From: Luteimicrobium sp042670205 | Lineage (GTDB): Bacteria; Actinomycetota; Actinomycetes; Actinomycetales; Cellulomonadaceae | Reading direction: 5' to 3' | Length of the DNA stretch: 64,000 nt | NCBI RefSeq assembly: GCF_042670205.1 | Contig: NZ_JBHUWD010000027.1 | Coordinates: 1-64,000, forward strand | Shown here: piece by piece, positions 49,738 through 58,353 of the stretch | How the letters are laid out: the number at the start of each line of letters is the position of its first letter | Numbering within the stretch: position 1 is the first letter of the stretch | Notes under the pieces: model-generated | Database searches by the model: none | What the model was told of the DNA's origin: nothing | What the model saw: the letters and a program-made list of their open reading frames with translations, nothing else | Program-made: the position numbers and the translations under genes

Positions 49738-50886
49738 ATGTCTACGGTCTCCACGCAGCCCGCTCTCGCTGCCTCCTCGCGCAAACCCCGGGTCATGGTC
49801 CTCTTCGGAGGCCGTTCCGGCGAGCACGCCATCTCCTGTGCGACGGCGGCCGGCGTGCTGCGCGCGATCGACCGCGACCGGTACGACGTCGTGCCCGTGG
49901 GGATCACGCGCGACGGCCGCTGGGTCGTCGCCGCCGACGAGCCCGAGCGGTGGGAGATCACCGCCGGGCGGCTGCCCGAGGTGGTCGCGTCGGACGGCGA
50001 GGTCGTAGTCCCGCTGTCGGTGGGCGACCGCCGCCTGCGCGTCCTCGACGCCCTGGAGCCGCCGCGCGAGCTCGGCGAGGTCGACGTGGTCTTCCCGCTG
50101 CTGCACGGCCCGTTCGGCGAGGACGGCACGCTCCAGGGGCTCTTCGAGCTCGCCGACCTGCACTACGTCGGCGCGGGCGTGCTCGCGTCCGCGGTCGGCA
50201 TGGACAAGCACTACATGAAGCTCGTGCTCGCGGGCCAGGGCATCCCCGTCGCCCCGTACACGGTCGTGCAGCCGGGGGAGTGGGACCGCGACCCGGCGGG
50301 CGTGCGTGCCCGCGTCGAGCCGCTCGGGCTGCCGCTGTTCGTCAAGCCGGCACGCGCCGGGTCCAGCCTCGGCATCTCGCGCGTCGACGACCTCGACGAC
50401 CTGCCCGCAGCGCTCGCCGAGGCGCGGCGCCACGACCCCAAGGTGCTCGTCGAGTCGGGGGTGGACGGTCGTGAGATCGAGTGCGCGGTGCTGGGCGGTC
50501 GGGACGGCGACCGCCCGCGCGCCTCGCTGCCCGGCGAGATCGCGGTGACCGGCGAGACGCACGCCTTCTACGACTTCGAGGCCAAGTACCTGGACGAGGC
50601 GAGCGTCGAGCTCAGCTGCCCCGCGGACCTGCCGGACGACGTCACCGAGCGCGTGCGCGACGTCGCCGTGCGCACGTTCGAGGCGATCGGTGCCGAGGGT
50701 CTTTCGCGCGTCGACGTGTTCGTCACCTCGGACGGCGGCGTGGTCGTGAACGAGATCAACACCATGCCCGGGTTCACGCCGCTGTCGATGTACCCGCGCA
50801 TGTGGGCGGCGTCGGGGTTGGACTACCCGGAGCTCGTCGACGAGCTCGTGCAGCTCGCGCTCGAGCGGCCGACCGGCCTGCGCTGA
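49738..50886 (+). CDS. ddl: D-alanine--D-alanine ligase
   Basis: 382 aa ATP-grasp enzyme that makes the D-Ala-D-Ala dipeptide of peptidoglycan. Motifs are VLFGGRSGEHAISCATA, PLLHGPFGEDGTLQG, PLFVKPARAGSSLGISRV (ATP-binding Lys), YDFEAKYLDEAS and VVVNEINTMPGFTPLSMYP. The last two carry the Tyr/Ser and metal-ligand residues of true Ddl; YDFEAKY favours D-Ala-D-Ala rather than D-Ala-D-Lac specificity. Normal length. Confidence 0.95.
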   Translation: MSTVSTQPALAASSRKPRVMVLFGGRSGEHAISCATAAGVLRAIDRDRYDVVPVGITRDGRWVVAADEPERWEITAGRLPEVVASDGEVVVPLSVGDRRLRVLDALEPPRELGEVDVVFPLLHGPFGEDGTLQGLFELADLHYVGAGVLASAVGMDKHYMKLVLAGQGIPVAPYTVVQPGEWDRDPAGVRARVEPLGLPLFVKPARAGSSLGISRVDDLDDLPAALAEARRHDPKVLVESGVDGREIECAVLGGRDGDRPRASLPGEIAVTGETHAFYDFEAKYLDEASVELSCPADLPDDVTERVRDVAVRTFEAIGAEGLSRVDVFVTSDGGVVVNEINTMPGFTPLSMYPRMWAASGLDYPELVDELVQLALERPTGLR

Positions 50887-50895
50887 CGGGCGCGC

Positions 50896-50915
50896 GCTGA
50901 CGCTCGTGCGTCAGC
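50896..50915. terminator. Bidirectional terminator after ddl
   Basis: Perfect 8-bp stem GCTGACGC/GCGTCAGC with TCGT loop; spans the stop codon of the convergent DUF3515 gene. Confidence 0.55.
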
Positions 50916-51435
50916 TCGTGCAGTGCTGCGTCGCCTTGACGTCGAGCACGGCGGGCGCCACGTCCACGAGCGCGACGGTCGGCTGACCCGCGCCGAGGGA
51001 CTTCGGCACCTCGACCTCGATCGCCGGGCTCCGCCCGTACGTCACGAACGTCCAGCCGCTCGTCGTCTCCGACGTGATCCAGTCGACGCTCGTGCCGTCG
51101 GGGTTCTCGATGGACTGGCACTGGTCGGACGGACCCGGCTGCGCGACGCCGCAGCGCAGGGTGATGGCGCTGCCGGACCTGCCCCACGCCGAGGTCGCCT
51201 GGCTGGACGTGGTGCGCTGGTCCTGGCCCGCGACCTGGTCGGGCAGGTCGAGGACGACGTCCGCGCACGCGGGGTCGGTCGCGCCGTCGGCGACCGGGAC
51301 GGAGATGACCGGCGAGCAGGCACTCAGCGCGGCACCGGCGACGCCTGCCCCGAGCACGGCCAGCAGCGCCGACGTGCGGCGGTGGTGCGGGCGGACGGCA
51401 CGAGGGCGTGCGGGGAGGACGGACGAGCGGGGCAC
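50911..51435 (-). CDS. DUF3515-family lipoprotein
   Basis: 174 aa. Basic N-terminus, hydrophobic stretch and lipobox LSAC give lipidated Cys40. The mature domain has the DUF3515 pattern (ACADVVLDLPDQVAGQ, WGRSGSAITLRCGV, GTSVDWITSETTSGWTFVTYGRSP). Function unknown; the family commonly sits beside ddl and thiL in actinobacteria, as here. GTG start at 51435 supported by TACGGT 6 nt upstream. Confidence 0.85.
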   Translation of the reverse strand: MPRSSVLPARPRAVRPHHRRTSALLAVLGAGVAGAALSACSPVISVPVADGATDPACADVVLDLPDQVAGQDQRTTSSQATSAWGRSGSAITLRCGVAQPGPSDQCQSIENPDGTSVDWITSETTSGWTFVTYGRSPAIEVEVPKSLGAGQPTVALVDVAPAVLDVKATQHCTS

Positions 51436-51441
51436 GGAGCC

Positions 51442-51447
51442 ACCGTA
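51442..51447 (-). promoter_or_regulatory. -10 element for DUF3515 gene
   Basis: TACGGT on the minus strand, 6 nt before the GTG at 51435. Confidence 0.45.
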
Positions 51448-51476
51448 GCGAGCCGACCTGGGAACGCCCGGCCGTC

Positions 51477-51482
51477 TACTGT
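51477..51482 (+). promoter_or_regulatory. -10 element for thiL
   Basis: TACTGT, 7 nt before the GTG at 51490; divergent from the DUF3515 promoter. Confidence 0.45.
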
Positions 51483-51489
51483 TGCCTGC

Positions 51490-52530
51490 GTGCCTGCGCC
51501 GCTTCCCCCGCCCGCCGACGGCCCCCTCGTGCGGGACGTCTCCGAGGACCAGCTCCTCGCCCAGGTCTTCCCGCTGCTGCCGGCCGGCAGCGCGACGCTG
51601 GTCGGGCCCGGCGACGACGCGGCGGTCGTCACGGCGCCGGACGGCCGGTTCGTCGTCTCGACCGACGTCCTCGTCGAGGACCGGCACTTCCGGCGCGCGT
51701 GGGCCACGGGGCACGACGTCGGGCGCCGCGCCGCCGCCCAGAACCTCGCGGACGTCGCGGCGATGGGCGCGCGCCCGACGTCGCTCGTGGTCTCGCTCGT
51801 CGTGCCGGCCGACCTTCCGGTCGCCTGGGTGACGGGGCTGGCTCGCGGGCTCGCCGAAGCCTGCGAGCCCGTCGGTGCCGCCGTCGTCGGGGGCGACCTG
51901 TCCGGGGGCGACATGGTCGTCGTCGCGGTGACCGTGCACGGCGACCTCGAGGGTCGAGCGCCCGTCCTGCGGTCCGGTGCGCGCCCCGGCGACGTCGTCG
52001 CGCACGCGGGCGTGCTCGGTTGGGGGGCGGCGGGCCTCGCGCTCCTCGACGCCGGGCTCGCTCGTGACGCGGCTGCGCGCGGAGACGTGGCGCTGGAGAC
52101 GCTCGTGACCCGGCACCTCGTGCCGGAGCCGCCCCTGGACGCCGGCCCCGCCGCGGCGCGTGCCGGTGCGACCGCGATGCTCGACGTCTCCGACGGGCTG
52201 CTGCGCGACGGCGGCCGTCTCGCGCGCGCGAGCGGGGTCGTCCTGGACCTCGATCCCGCGGAGCTCGGAGGTGCGGGCGCTCTCGCCGCGGCGGCCGACG
52301 TCGTCGCGCCCGAGGGTGACGCTGCCGCCCTCGTCCGGGCGTGGGTCCTGGGCGGGGGAGAGGACCACGGCCTGCTCGCGACCTTCCCGGCGGGCACGGC
52401 GCTGCCGCCCGGGTTCCGTCGCCTGGGGACGGCGCGCGGTCCCCGTGACGGCGAGACGCCCGGCGTCCTCGTCGGGGGTGCGGAGGCCGACGTCCCAGCG
52501 GGCTGGGACCACTTCGCGGCGGGTGCCTGA
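51490..52530 (+). CDS. thiL: Thiamine-monophosphate kinase
   Basis: 346 aa PurM-like fold. It phosphorylates thiamine monophosphate to the diphosphate cofactor. Motifs are VGPGDDAAVV, STDVLVEDRHFRRAWATGHDVG (split), NLADVAAMGARPT, VGGDLSGGD, MLDVSDGLLRDGGRLA and LGGGEDHGLL. Together they bind Mg-ATP and substrate. Product is used by IlvB among others. The GTG start is set by the -10 and family N-terminus. Confidence 0.94.
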   Translation: MPAPLPPPADGPLVRDVSEDQLLAQVFPLLPAGSATLVGPGDDAAVVTAPDGRFVVSTDVLVEDRHFRRAWATGHDVGRRAAAQNLADVAAMGARPTSLVVSLVVPADLPVAWVTGLARGLAEACEPVGAAVVGGDLSGGDMVVVAVTVHGDLEGRAPVLRSGARPGDVVAHAGVLGWGAAGLALLDAGLARDAAARGDVALETLVTRHLVPEPPLDAGPAAARAGATAMLDVSDGLLRDGGRLARASGVVLDLDPAELGGAGALAAAADVVAPEGDAAALVRAWVLGGGEDHGLLATFPAGTALPPGFRRLGTARGPRDGETPGVLVGGAEADVPAGWDHFAAGA

Positions 52531-52569
52531 CGGCTCCGCGGTCGTCGTGCGGCGCGGTGCCGCCTGGGT

Positions 52570-53094
52570 TCAGCCGCGGCGGAAGCGGACCTCGGTGATG
52601 TCCGCGCCGCCGATGTCCTCACGGCGCTCGACGCCGTCGGTCTGGAAGCCGTGGCGCCGGTAGAAGTGCCGGGCGCGGTCGTTGTCCGCGATCACCCACA
52701 GCGAGACGGGGACACCGGGCCCGACCTCGCCGAGCACCGTCCGCATGAGGTCGCGCGCGACGCCGCGGCCCCAGGCCTCCGGGTCGAGGTAGATCGCGTA
52801 GAGCTCGAGGTCGCCGGGCTCGGCGTCCTCGTCGCGCGCGGGGCCGAGCGTCGCGAACCCCAGCGTGCGTCCCTGGGACGCGGCGATCCAGGTGTGGGCC
52901 TCGCCCTCGGCGAGCGACCTGCGCCAGACCTCGGCGCGGGCCGTGACGTCGAGCGAGGCGAGAAAGGCGTCCGGGACGATGCCCGCGTAGGCACCGCGCC
53001 AGGAGGCGATGTGGACGGTCGCGATCGCGTCGGCGTCGTCCGCCGTCGCGCGTCGGATGGTGACGGTGTCAGGTTCGATGGCACCCAGGTCCAC
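52570..53094 (-). CDS. GNAT-family acetyltransferase
   Basis: 174 aa. Classic GNAT: IRRATADDADAIATVHIASW at the N-terminus, LYAIYLDPEAWGRGVARDLM with acetyl-CoA loop, and NDRARHFYRRHGFQTDGVER near the end. The YAGIVPDAFLASL segment is common in a PhiZ/tabtoxin-resistance-like subgroup. Substrate unknown. A GTG at 53094 with GAGGGGG upstream is preferred to a start inside the rpmB 3' region. Confidence 0.82.
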   Translation of the reverse strand: MDLGAIEPDTVTIRRATADDADAIATVHIASWRGAYAGIVPDAFLASLDVTARAEVWRRSLAEGEAHTWIAASQGRTLGFATLGPARDEDAEPGDLELYAIYLDPEAWGRGVARDLMRTVLGEVGPGVPVSLWVIADNDRARHFYRRHGFQTDGVERREDIGGADITEVRFRRG

Positions 53095-53199
53095 GAATGG
53101 CCCCCTCGTGAGTCGCGGTCGGCGTGTCCCTCTCAGAGTGCCATCCGGGCCGGTGCTGGTCGACCCCGGTTCCACCCCGAAAAGTCCCTGAGACACGAC

Positions 53200-53233
53200 T
53201 GACGCCCGCCGGTCCGAGGACCGACGGGCGTCA
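53200..53233 (-). terminator. Terminator after rpmB
   Basis: 16-bp stem (TGACGCCCGCCGGTCC with GGACCGACGGGCGTCA), one mismatch and a 2-base centre, 28 bases beyond the rpmB stop on the minus strand. Confidence 0.65.
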
Positions 53234-53261
53234 GCTGAGGTCGAGGTGGTGCCCCTCCGGC

Positions 53262-53453
53262 TCAGGCCGGGCGGGTGACCTTGCCGGCCTTGAGGCACGA
53301 GGTGCACACGTTCACGCGCTTGGGGGTCCCCCCCACGATGGCGCGGACGCGCTGGATGTTCGGGTTCCAGCGGCGCTTGGTACGCACGTGCGAGTGCGAG
53401 ATGCTGTGCCCGAAGCCCGGGCCCTTGCCGCAGACGTCGCAGTTGGCAGCCAC
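53262..53453 (-). CDS. rpmB: 50S ribosomal protein L28
   Basis: 63 aa. Starts AANCDVCGKGPGFGHSISHS; two Cys pairs (Cys5/Cys8 and Cys50/Cys53) identify the zinc-binding C+ form. RTKRRWNPNIQRVRAIVGG contacts rRNA. GTG start with GGAG 7 nt upstream. As in most bacteria it stands alone next to the DAK2-domain/recG genes, transcribed divergently. Confidence 0.95.
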   Translation of the reverse strand: MAANCDVCGKGPGFGHSISHSHVRTKRRWNPNIQRVRAIVGGTPKRVNVCTSCLKAGKVTRPA

Positions 53454-53588
53454 GGTTTGCTCCTGATCGTCGTGCACGCCCGAGCTACGGCCAGGCGATG
53501 AGTGGTCGAGTGTCCGCATCCGGTGTACCAGACCCGGGAGGGTCGTCCACGCGTGCGGTCGCTGCCCGACGTCGCCAGGCAACTTCGA

Positions 53589-53594
53589 TATGGT
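53589..53594 (+). promoter_or_regulatory. Possible -10 for the FakA-like/recG operon
   Basis: TATGGT in a short AT-richer patch, giving a ~115-nt 5' UTR that contains a 7-bp hairpin (CCGGCCC 53659-53665, GGGCCGG 53671-53677). No good -35. Confidence 0.35.
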
Positions 53595-53715
53595 AGCCGA
53601 CGATCGGCGTGCGCCCCAAACGCTGCCCGGCTCGTCCCCTCCGGGACGACCGTGCGGACCGGCCCTTCCCGGGCCGGCCCGGGGCCCGCCACCCGAGCTG
53701 AGGAGGCCCCGCCCC

Positions 53716-55422
53716 GTGACCGACGGCATCGACGTGCTCCCCGTGCGTGCGTGGGCGCGTCTCGCCGTGCGCGCCCTGGACGAGGCCTCGGAGCCGCTCG
53801 ACCGCGCGAACGTGTTCCCCGTCCCCGACGCGGACACCGGCACCAACCTCGTGCTCACCCTGCGCGAGGGTGCGGCGGCGATCGCGCGGACCGACGGCGC
53901 GGCGGACGGGCCCGAGGCGGGTGCGGCGTTCGCCCGCGGCTGCCTGCTCGGCGCGCGAGGCAACTCCGGGGTGATCGTCGCGGCGTGGGTGCGCGCGCTC
54001 GTCGAGGCCTGGGCCGCCGGTCCCGTGGTCGCGCTCGAGAGGGCCGCCCGGGCGGCGCGGACGGCGGTCGGCGACCCGGCCGCGGGCACGGCGCTCAGCG
54101 TCGCGGACGACGCGGCCCGTGCTGCCAGGGCGGCCGGGGCCGACGCGCCGCTCGTCGTCCTCGGCGCCGCCTGCGCCGGCGCGCGGGAGGCCGTCCTCCG
54201 CAGCCCGCAGGAGCTCGGCCCCCGGGGCCGCGGGCGCCTCGACGCCGGTGCGCAGGGGCTGCGGCTCGTGCTCGGCGCGCTCGCCGCCGCGTGCGGGGCC
54301 ACGGACCCGGGCCTCGTCCGCGTCGTGCCGGACGACGACGTCCCCGTGTCGGTGGCCGACGGCACGCTGGAGGCAGGGCGTCGCACCTGGGACGGCGCCG
54401 TGGAGGAGGTCCCCGCCGTGGCTGCCACCGACCGGTCCGACGAGCTCGAGGTCATGTTCACCCTCGACGTGCCGGAGCCGGACGAGCCCGGCGACGCCGA
54501 GGACCCGGCGGGTCCGCCCGACGTGGCCGGCGCGATGCGCGCGGCCCTCGCCGGCGCCGGGACGTCCGTGGCCGTCGTCGGCGGTGACGGGACCTGGCGC
54601 GGCCACGTCCACACCGCCGATCCCGGCGCCGCGCTCGAGGACGCCGTGCGGGTCGCCAAGGACGCCGGGGGCCGGCTGCGCGACGTCCAGGTGCAGGACC
54701 TCACGCAGCCCCGCGCCGGCGGGCTCGGCGTCGTGGCGGTGACGTCCGCCCCGGGGCTCGTCGTCGAGCTCGCGCGTGCGGGTGCCGTCGTGCTCGCGCA
54801 CGGCCGCCGCCGGACCCCGCCCGGGCCGAGCGCGCTGCGCCGGGCGCTCGAGGAGGCGCGCGGGCGCGTCGTCCTCCTGGTGGCGCCGCCCGGCACCCCC
54901 GTGCCCGACGCCGAGGAGCCCGTCTCCGGGGCACGCGGACCCGTCGTCGTGCGGGTCGAGACGCCCACCGACGCGCACACCGTCTCGGCGCTCGCAGCGC
55001 TGGCGACGCTGCCCCACGGCCCCGGGGGGCAGGCGGTGGACACCCCCGGCACGGCACCCGACCTCGCCTCGCTGACCGCCGCGGCCGAGGCGACCCGCGA
55101 CCTCGTCGGCGCCGTGCGCGGCGCTGTCCTGCCGACGGAGTGGGGCAGCGCGGTCGGGGTGGTCGAGGCGCTCGTCGCCGCCGCGGCGCCCTCGGGCGCG
55201 GAGGCTGCCGGCTCGGGCGGGGTCGTGGTCCTCGTGCACGGGGTCCGCGCCGACGAGGAGCTCGTCGCGCGCGTCGTCGAGCACGTGGCGGCGCGCGACC
55301 CGCGGGCCGAGGTGATCGTCCTGCCCTCCGGCCGCGACGACGCCGTCGTGCACGTGGGCGTGGAGCCGCCACCGACCGGGCCGGGAGCCTCGCGCGCCAC
55401 CGGACGGGAGGGCGCGGCATGA
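53716..55422 (+). CDS. DAK2-domain (FakA-like) fatty-acid kinase family protein
   Basis: 568 aa. The N-terminal DhaL/DAK2 kinase domain includes NVFPVPDADTGTNLVLTLR (Asp38, Asp40 for Mg-ATP; the usual DGDTG reads DADTG here) and LLGARGNSGVIV. The middle and C-terminal parts follow FakA/YloV (EVMFTLDV, GTSVAVVGGDGTWRGHVHT). FakA phosphorylates fatty acids bound by a FakB (DegV) protein, and no FakB is in this window. GTG with AGGAGG 9 nt upstream. The stop overlaps recG's ATG (ATGA). Confidence 0.85.
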   Translation: MTDGIDVLPVRAWARLAVRALDEASEPLDRANVFPVPDADTGTNLVLTLREGAAAIARTDGAADGPEAGAAFARGCLLGARGNSGVIVAAWVRALVEAWAAGPVVALERAARAARTAVGDPAAGTALSVADDAARAARAAGADAPLVVLGAACAGAREAVLRSPQELGPRGRGRLDAGAQGLRLVLGALAAACGATDPGLVRVVPDDDVPVSVADGTLEAGRRTWDGAVEEVPAVAATDRSDELEVMFTLDVPEPDEPGDAEDPAGPPDVAGAMRAALAGAGTSVAVVGGDGTWRGHVHTADPGAALEDAVRVAKDAGGRLRDVQVQDLTQPRAGGLGVVAVTSAPGLVVELARAGAVVLAHGRRRTPPGPSALRRALEEARGRVVLLVAPPGTPVPDAEEPVSGARGPVVVRVETPTDAHTVSALAALATLPHGPGGQAVDTPGTAPDLASLTAAAEATRDLVGAVRGAVLPTEWGSAVGVVEALVAAAAPSGAEAAGSGGVVVLVHGVRADEELVARVVEHVAARDPRAEVIVLPSGRDDAVVHVGVEPPPTGPGASRATGREGAA

Positions 55423-57710
55423 CGGTGCACGCGGTCGGGGCGGGGCCCGAGGTGCTCGCGCAGCCCCTCGGCAAGGCCCTCGGCACCCGCAGCGCGAACG
55501 CGCTGGCGAAGCTCGGCATCGAGACCGTCGGCGACCTCGTCGACCACGTGCCCCGCCGCTACGACGCGCCCGGCCGGCTCACCGACCTCGGTTCGCTGCA
55601 GGTCGGCGAGCACGTGACGGTGGTCGCGGAGGTGCGCTCCACGACGGTCCAGGGCATGCGCTCCCGGACGGGAGCCATGCTCAAGGCGGTCGTGACGGAC
55701 GGCGCGGGCGAGCTCGACCTCACCTTCTTCGCGAAGGGCAAGCGGGCCCTGGACTTCCACGAGCACCGGCTCCGTGCGGGGCGCACCGGCCTGTTCACGG
55801 GCACGGTGAGCGTCTACCGGGGTCGCCGCCAGCTCACCCACCCGCAGTACCAGGTGTTCGGTGCCGACGCGGGCGACGACGAGGCCGAGGCCGCGATCGA
55901 GGACGCCAGCCGCCCGATCCCGATCTATCCCGCGGGGGCCTCCGTGCCGTCGTGGCAGATCCACAAGGCCGTCCAGACCGTGCTCGGCCCCCTGAGCGAG
56001 GCTGACGTGCCCGACCCGCTCCCGACGGCTCTGCGAGAGCGGCGGGGCCTGTCGACCCGGCTCGAGGCACTGCGGGACGTCCACCTGCCCCAGGACGACG
56101 CCGACTGGCGGCGGGGTCGCGAACGCCTCCGCTTCGAGGAGGCGTTCGTCCTCCAGGCCGCGCTCGCGCAGCGGAGGGCGCACGTGGCCCGCGAGCGTGC
56201 CACGGCGCGGCCCCTGCCGGCGCCGGGTGCCCCGAGCCTGCTCGCGGACTTCGACGCGGCGCTCCCCTTCGAGCTGACCGGCGGGCAGCGCGAGGTCGGC
56301 GAGCAGCTGGCGCACGACCTCGCGGCCGACCGGCCGATGCAGCGGCTGCTCCAGGGCGAGGTCGGTTCCGGCAAGACGGTCGTCGCCCTGCGCGCGATGC
56401 TCCAGGTCGTCGACGCCGGCGGCCAGGCCGCGCTCCTCGCGCCCACGGAGGTCCTCGCGGCCCAGCACGCCCGCTCGCTGCGGGCGCTGCTCGGCCCGCT
56501 CGCCGAGGGAGGCTTCCTCGGCGGCGCCGAGCACGGCACCCAGGTCGCGCTGCTCACCGGCTCGCTCGGTGCGGCGGCGCGCAAGCAGGCGCTGCTCGAC
56601 GCCGCGAGCGGTGCGGCCGGGATCGTCGTCGGGACGCACGCGCTCCTGGGCGAGCAGGTGCAGTTCGCGGACCTCGGCCTCGTGGTCGTCGACGAGCAGC
56701 ACCGGTTCGGCGTCGAGCAGCGTGACGCGCTGCGCGCCAAGGGCGACCGGCAGGCGCACGTCCTGGTCATGACGGCGACCCCGATCCCGCGGACGGTCGC
56801 CATGACCGTGTTCGGCGACCTCGAGACGTCGACGCTCAGCGAGGTCCCGGCCGGTCGCTCGGGTGTCGTGACGCACGTGGTGCCCGCGTCGAACCCGGTC
56901 TGGGTCGCACGGACGTGGCAGCGCGTGCGCGAGGAGGTCGACGCCGGGCACCGTGCGTACGTCGTCGCGCCCCGCATCCATCCCGACCCGGACGGCGCGG
57001 CCGCCGCCGAGGGGTCGGCTCGTGCTCTCGGCGTGAGCGAGACCGACGACGTGCTCGAGTTCCTCGTCGAGCCCGAGGACGGTGGCGAGCGCGCGCCCCT
57101 GCGCGCGGTCCTCGAGGTCGCCGACGAGCTGCTTGGCACGCCGGCGCTCGCGGACGTCGCGGTGGGCGTCCTGCACGGGCAGCTCCCGCCGGCCGACAAG
57201 GACCGCGCGATGGCCGACTTCGCGTCGGGGCGCACCCCGGTGCTCGTCTCGACCACCGTCGTCGAGGTCGGGGTCGACGTGCCCGAGGCGACGGTCATGG
57301 TCGTCCTCGACGCCGACCGGTTCGGGATCTCCCAGCTCCACCAGCTGCGTGGGCGCGTGGGCCGTGGGTCGGCGCCGGGGCTGTGCCTGCTCGTGTCCGA
57401 CGCCGGGCCCGGCACCCCGGCGCGCGAGCGCCTCGACGCGCTCGCGTCGACGTCCGACGGCTTCGAGCTCGCGCGCCGCGACCTCGAGCTGCGCCGCGAG
57501 GGCGACGTGCTCGGGGCGGCGCAGTCGGGCCGGGCGTCGTCGCTGCGGTTCCTCCGGGTCCTCACGGACGCCCCGCTCATCGCCGACGCGCGCACGGAGG
57601 CGACGGCCGTCGTCGAGCAGGATCCGGACCTGGCCGAGCACGCCGCGCTCGCGGAGGCGATCACGGAGCGGCTCGACCCGGAGCGCGAGGAGTTCCTCGA
57701 GCGGGCGTGA
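55419..57710 (+). CDS. recG: ATP-dependent DNA helicase RecG
   Basis: 763 aa. Processes stalled forks and recombination intermediates. N-terminal wedge/OB-fold domain (~1-230), then helicase: Walker A GEVGSGKT (313-320), DEQHRFGVEQRDAL box, MTATPIPRTVAMT and a C-terminal VEVGVDVPEATVMVV and QLHQLRGRVGRG. Length is normal (~740-760). Translationally coupled to the FakA-like gene, an order seen in Gram-positive bacteria. Confidence 0.95.
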   Translation: MTVHAVGAGPEVLAQPLGKALGTRSANALAKLGIETVGDLVDHVPRRYDAPGRLTDLGSLQVGEHVTVVAEVRSTTVQGMRSRTGAMLKAVVTDGAGELDLTFFAKGKRALDFHEHRLRAGRTGLFTGTVSVYRGRRQLTHPQYQVFGADAGDDEAEAAIEDASRPIPIYPAGASVPSWQIHKAVQTVLGPLSEADVPDPLPTALRERRGLSTRLEALRDVHLPQDDADWRRGRERLRFEEAFVLQAALAQRRAHVARERATARPLPAPGAPSLLADFDAALPFELTGGQREVGEQLAHDLAADRPMQRLLQGEVGSGKTVVALRAMLQVVDAGGQAALLAPTEVLAAQHARSLRALLGPLAEGGFLGGAEHGTQVALLTGSLGAAARKQALLDAASGAAGIVVGTHALLGEQVQFADLGLVVVDEQHRFGVEQRDALRAKGDRQAHVLVMTATPIPRTVAMTVFGDLETSTLSEVPAGRSGVVTHVVPASNPVWVARTWQRVREEVDAGHRAYVVAPRIHPDPDGAAAAEGSARALGVSETDDVLEFLVEPEDGGERAPLRAVLEVADELLGTPALADVAVGVLHGQLPPADKDRAMADFASGRTPVLVSTTVVEVGVDVPEATVMVVLDADRFGISQLHQLRGRVGRGSAPGLCLLVSDAGPGTPARERLDALASTSDGFELARRDLELRREGDVLGAAQSGRASSLRFLRVLTDAPLIADARTEATAVVEQDPDLAEHAALAEAITERLDPEREEFLERA

Positions 57711-57726
57711 GGCGGGTCGCGCTGGA

Positions 57727-57732
57727 TAGGCT
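57727..57732 (+). promoter_or_regulatory. -10 element for rsmD
   Basis: TAGGCT, 6 nt before the GTG at 57739. Confidence 0.5.
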
Positions 57733-57738
57733 CGGGGC

Positions 57739-58353
57739 GTGACGAGGATCGTGGCCGGGACCGCAGGCGGACGCGTGCTCGAGGTGCCCGTGCGAGGCAC
57801 GCGGCCGACGAGCGACCGGGTCCGCGAGGCCGTGTTCTCGCGGCTGGAGCACCAGGGCGCAGTCGACGGCGCACGCGTACTCGACCTCTACGCGGGCTCC
57901 GGCGCGCTCGCGATCGAGGCGATGAGCCGGGGCGCGTCCGACGCGACGCTCGTGGACGCCGCCCGGGCCGCCGTCGAGGTGTGCCGGCGGAACGTGCGTG
58001 CCCTCGGGCTGACGCGCGTGCGGGTCGCGCAGCAGCCCGCGGAGCGGTTCGTGCGCGAGGTGCCGAGCCTGCCCTGGGACCTCGTGTTCCTCGACCCGCC
58101 GTACGACGTCACGGCGCCCGAGCTCGTCCAGGTGCTCGACCACCTCACGGAGCCGGGCGCGCTCGCCCCGGACGCGACGGTCGTGGTCGAGCGGCGCGCC
58201 CGCGACGCCGAGCCCGCGTGGCCCGTGGGGCTGTCGCTCGTCGCGCGCAAGGACTACGGCGAGACGGCCGTCTTCTACCTCGAGCCGTCGGGCGCGGACG
58301 GCGCCGCGGGCGCCGACGCCTCGGCCTCGGCGAGCGTCCCGACCGGGAGCTGA
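57739..58353 (+). CDS. rsmD: 16S rRNA (guanine966-N2)-methyltransferase RsmD
   Basis: 204 aa. SAM motif I LDLYAGSGALAIEA, catalytic DPPY in LVFLDPPYDV, N-terminal RIVAGTAGGR and RPTSDRVREAVFSRL. Modifies G966 of 16S rRNA. The last ~20 residues are Gly/Ala/Ser-rich and beyond the fold; that segment is antisense to the convergent GNAT gene. coaD follows, as in many bacteria, though here separated by the GNAT gene. Confidence 0.94.
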   Translation: MTRIVAGTAGGRVLEVPVRGTRPTSDRVREAVFSRLEHQGAVDGARVLDLYAGSGALAIEAMSRGASDATLVDAARAAVEVCRRNVRALGLTRVRVAQQPAERFVREVPSLPWDLVFLDPPYDVTAPELVQVLDHLTEPGALAPDATVVVERRARDAEPAWPVGLSLVARKDYGETAVFYLEPSGADGAAGADASASASVPTGS

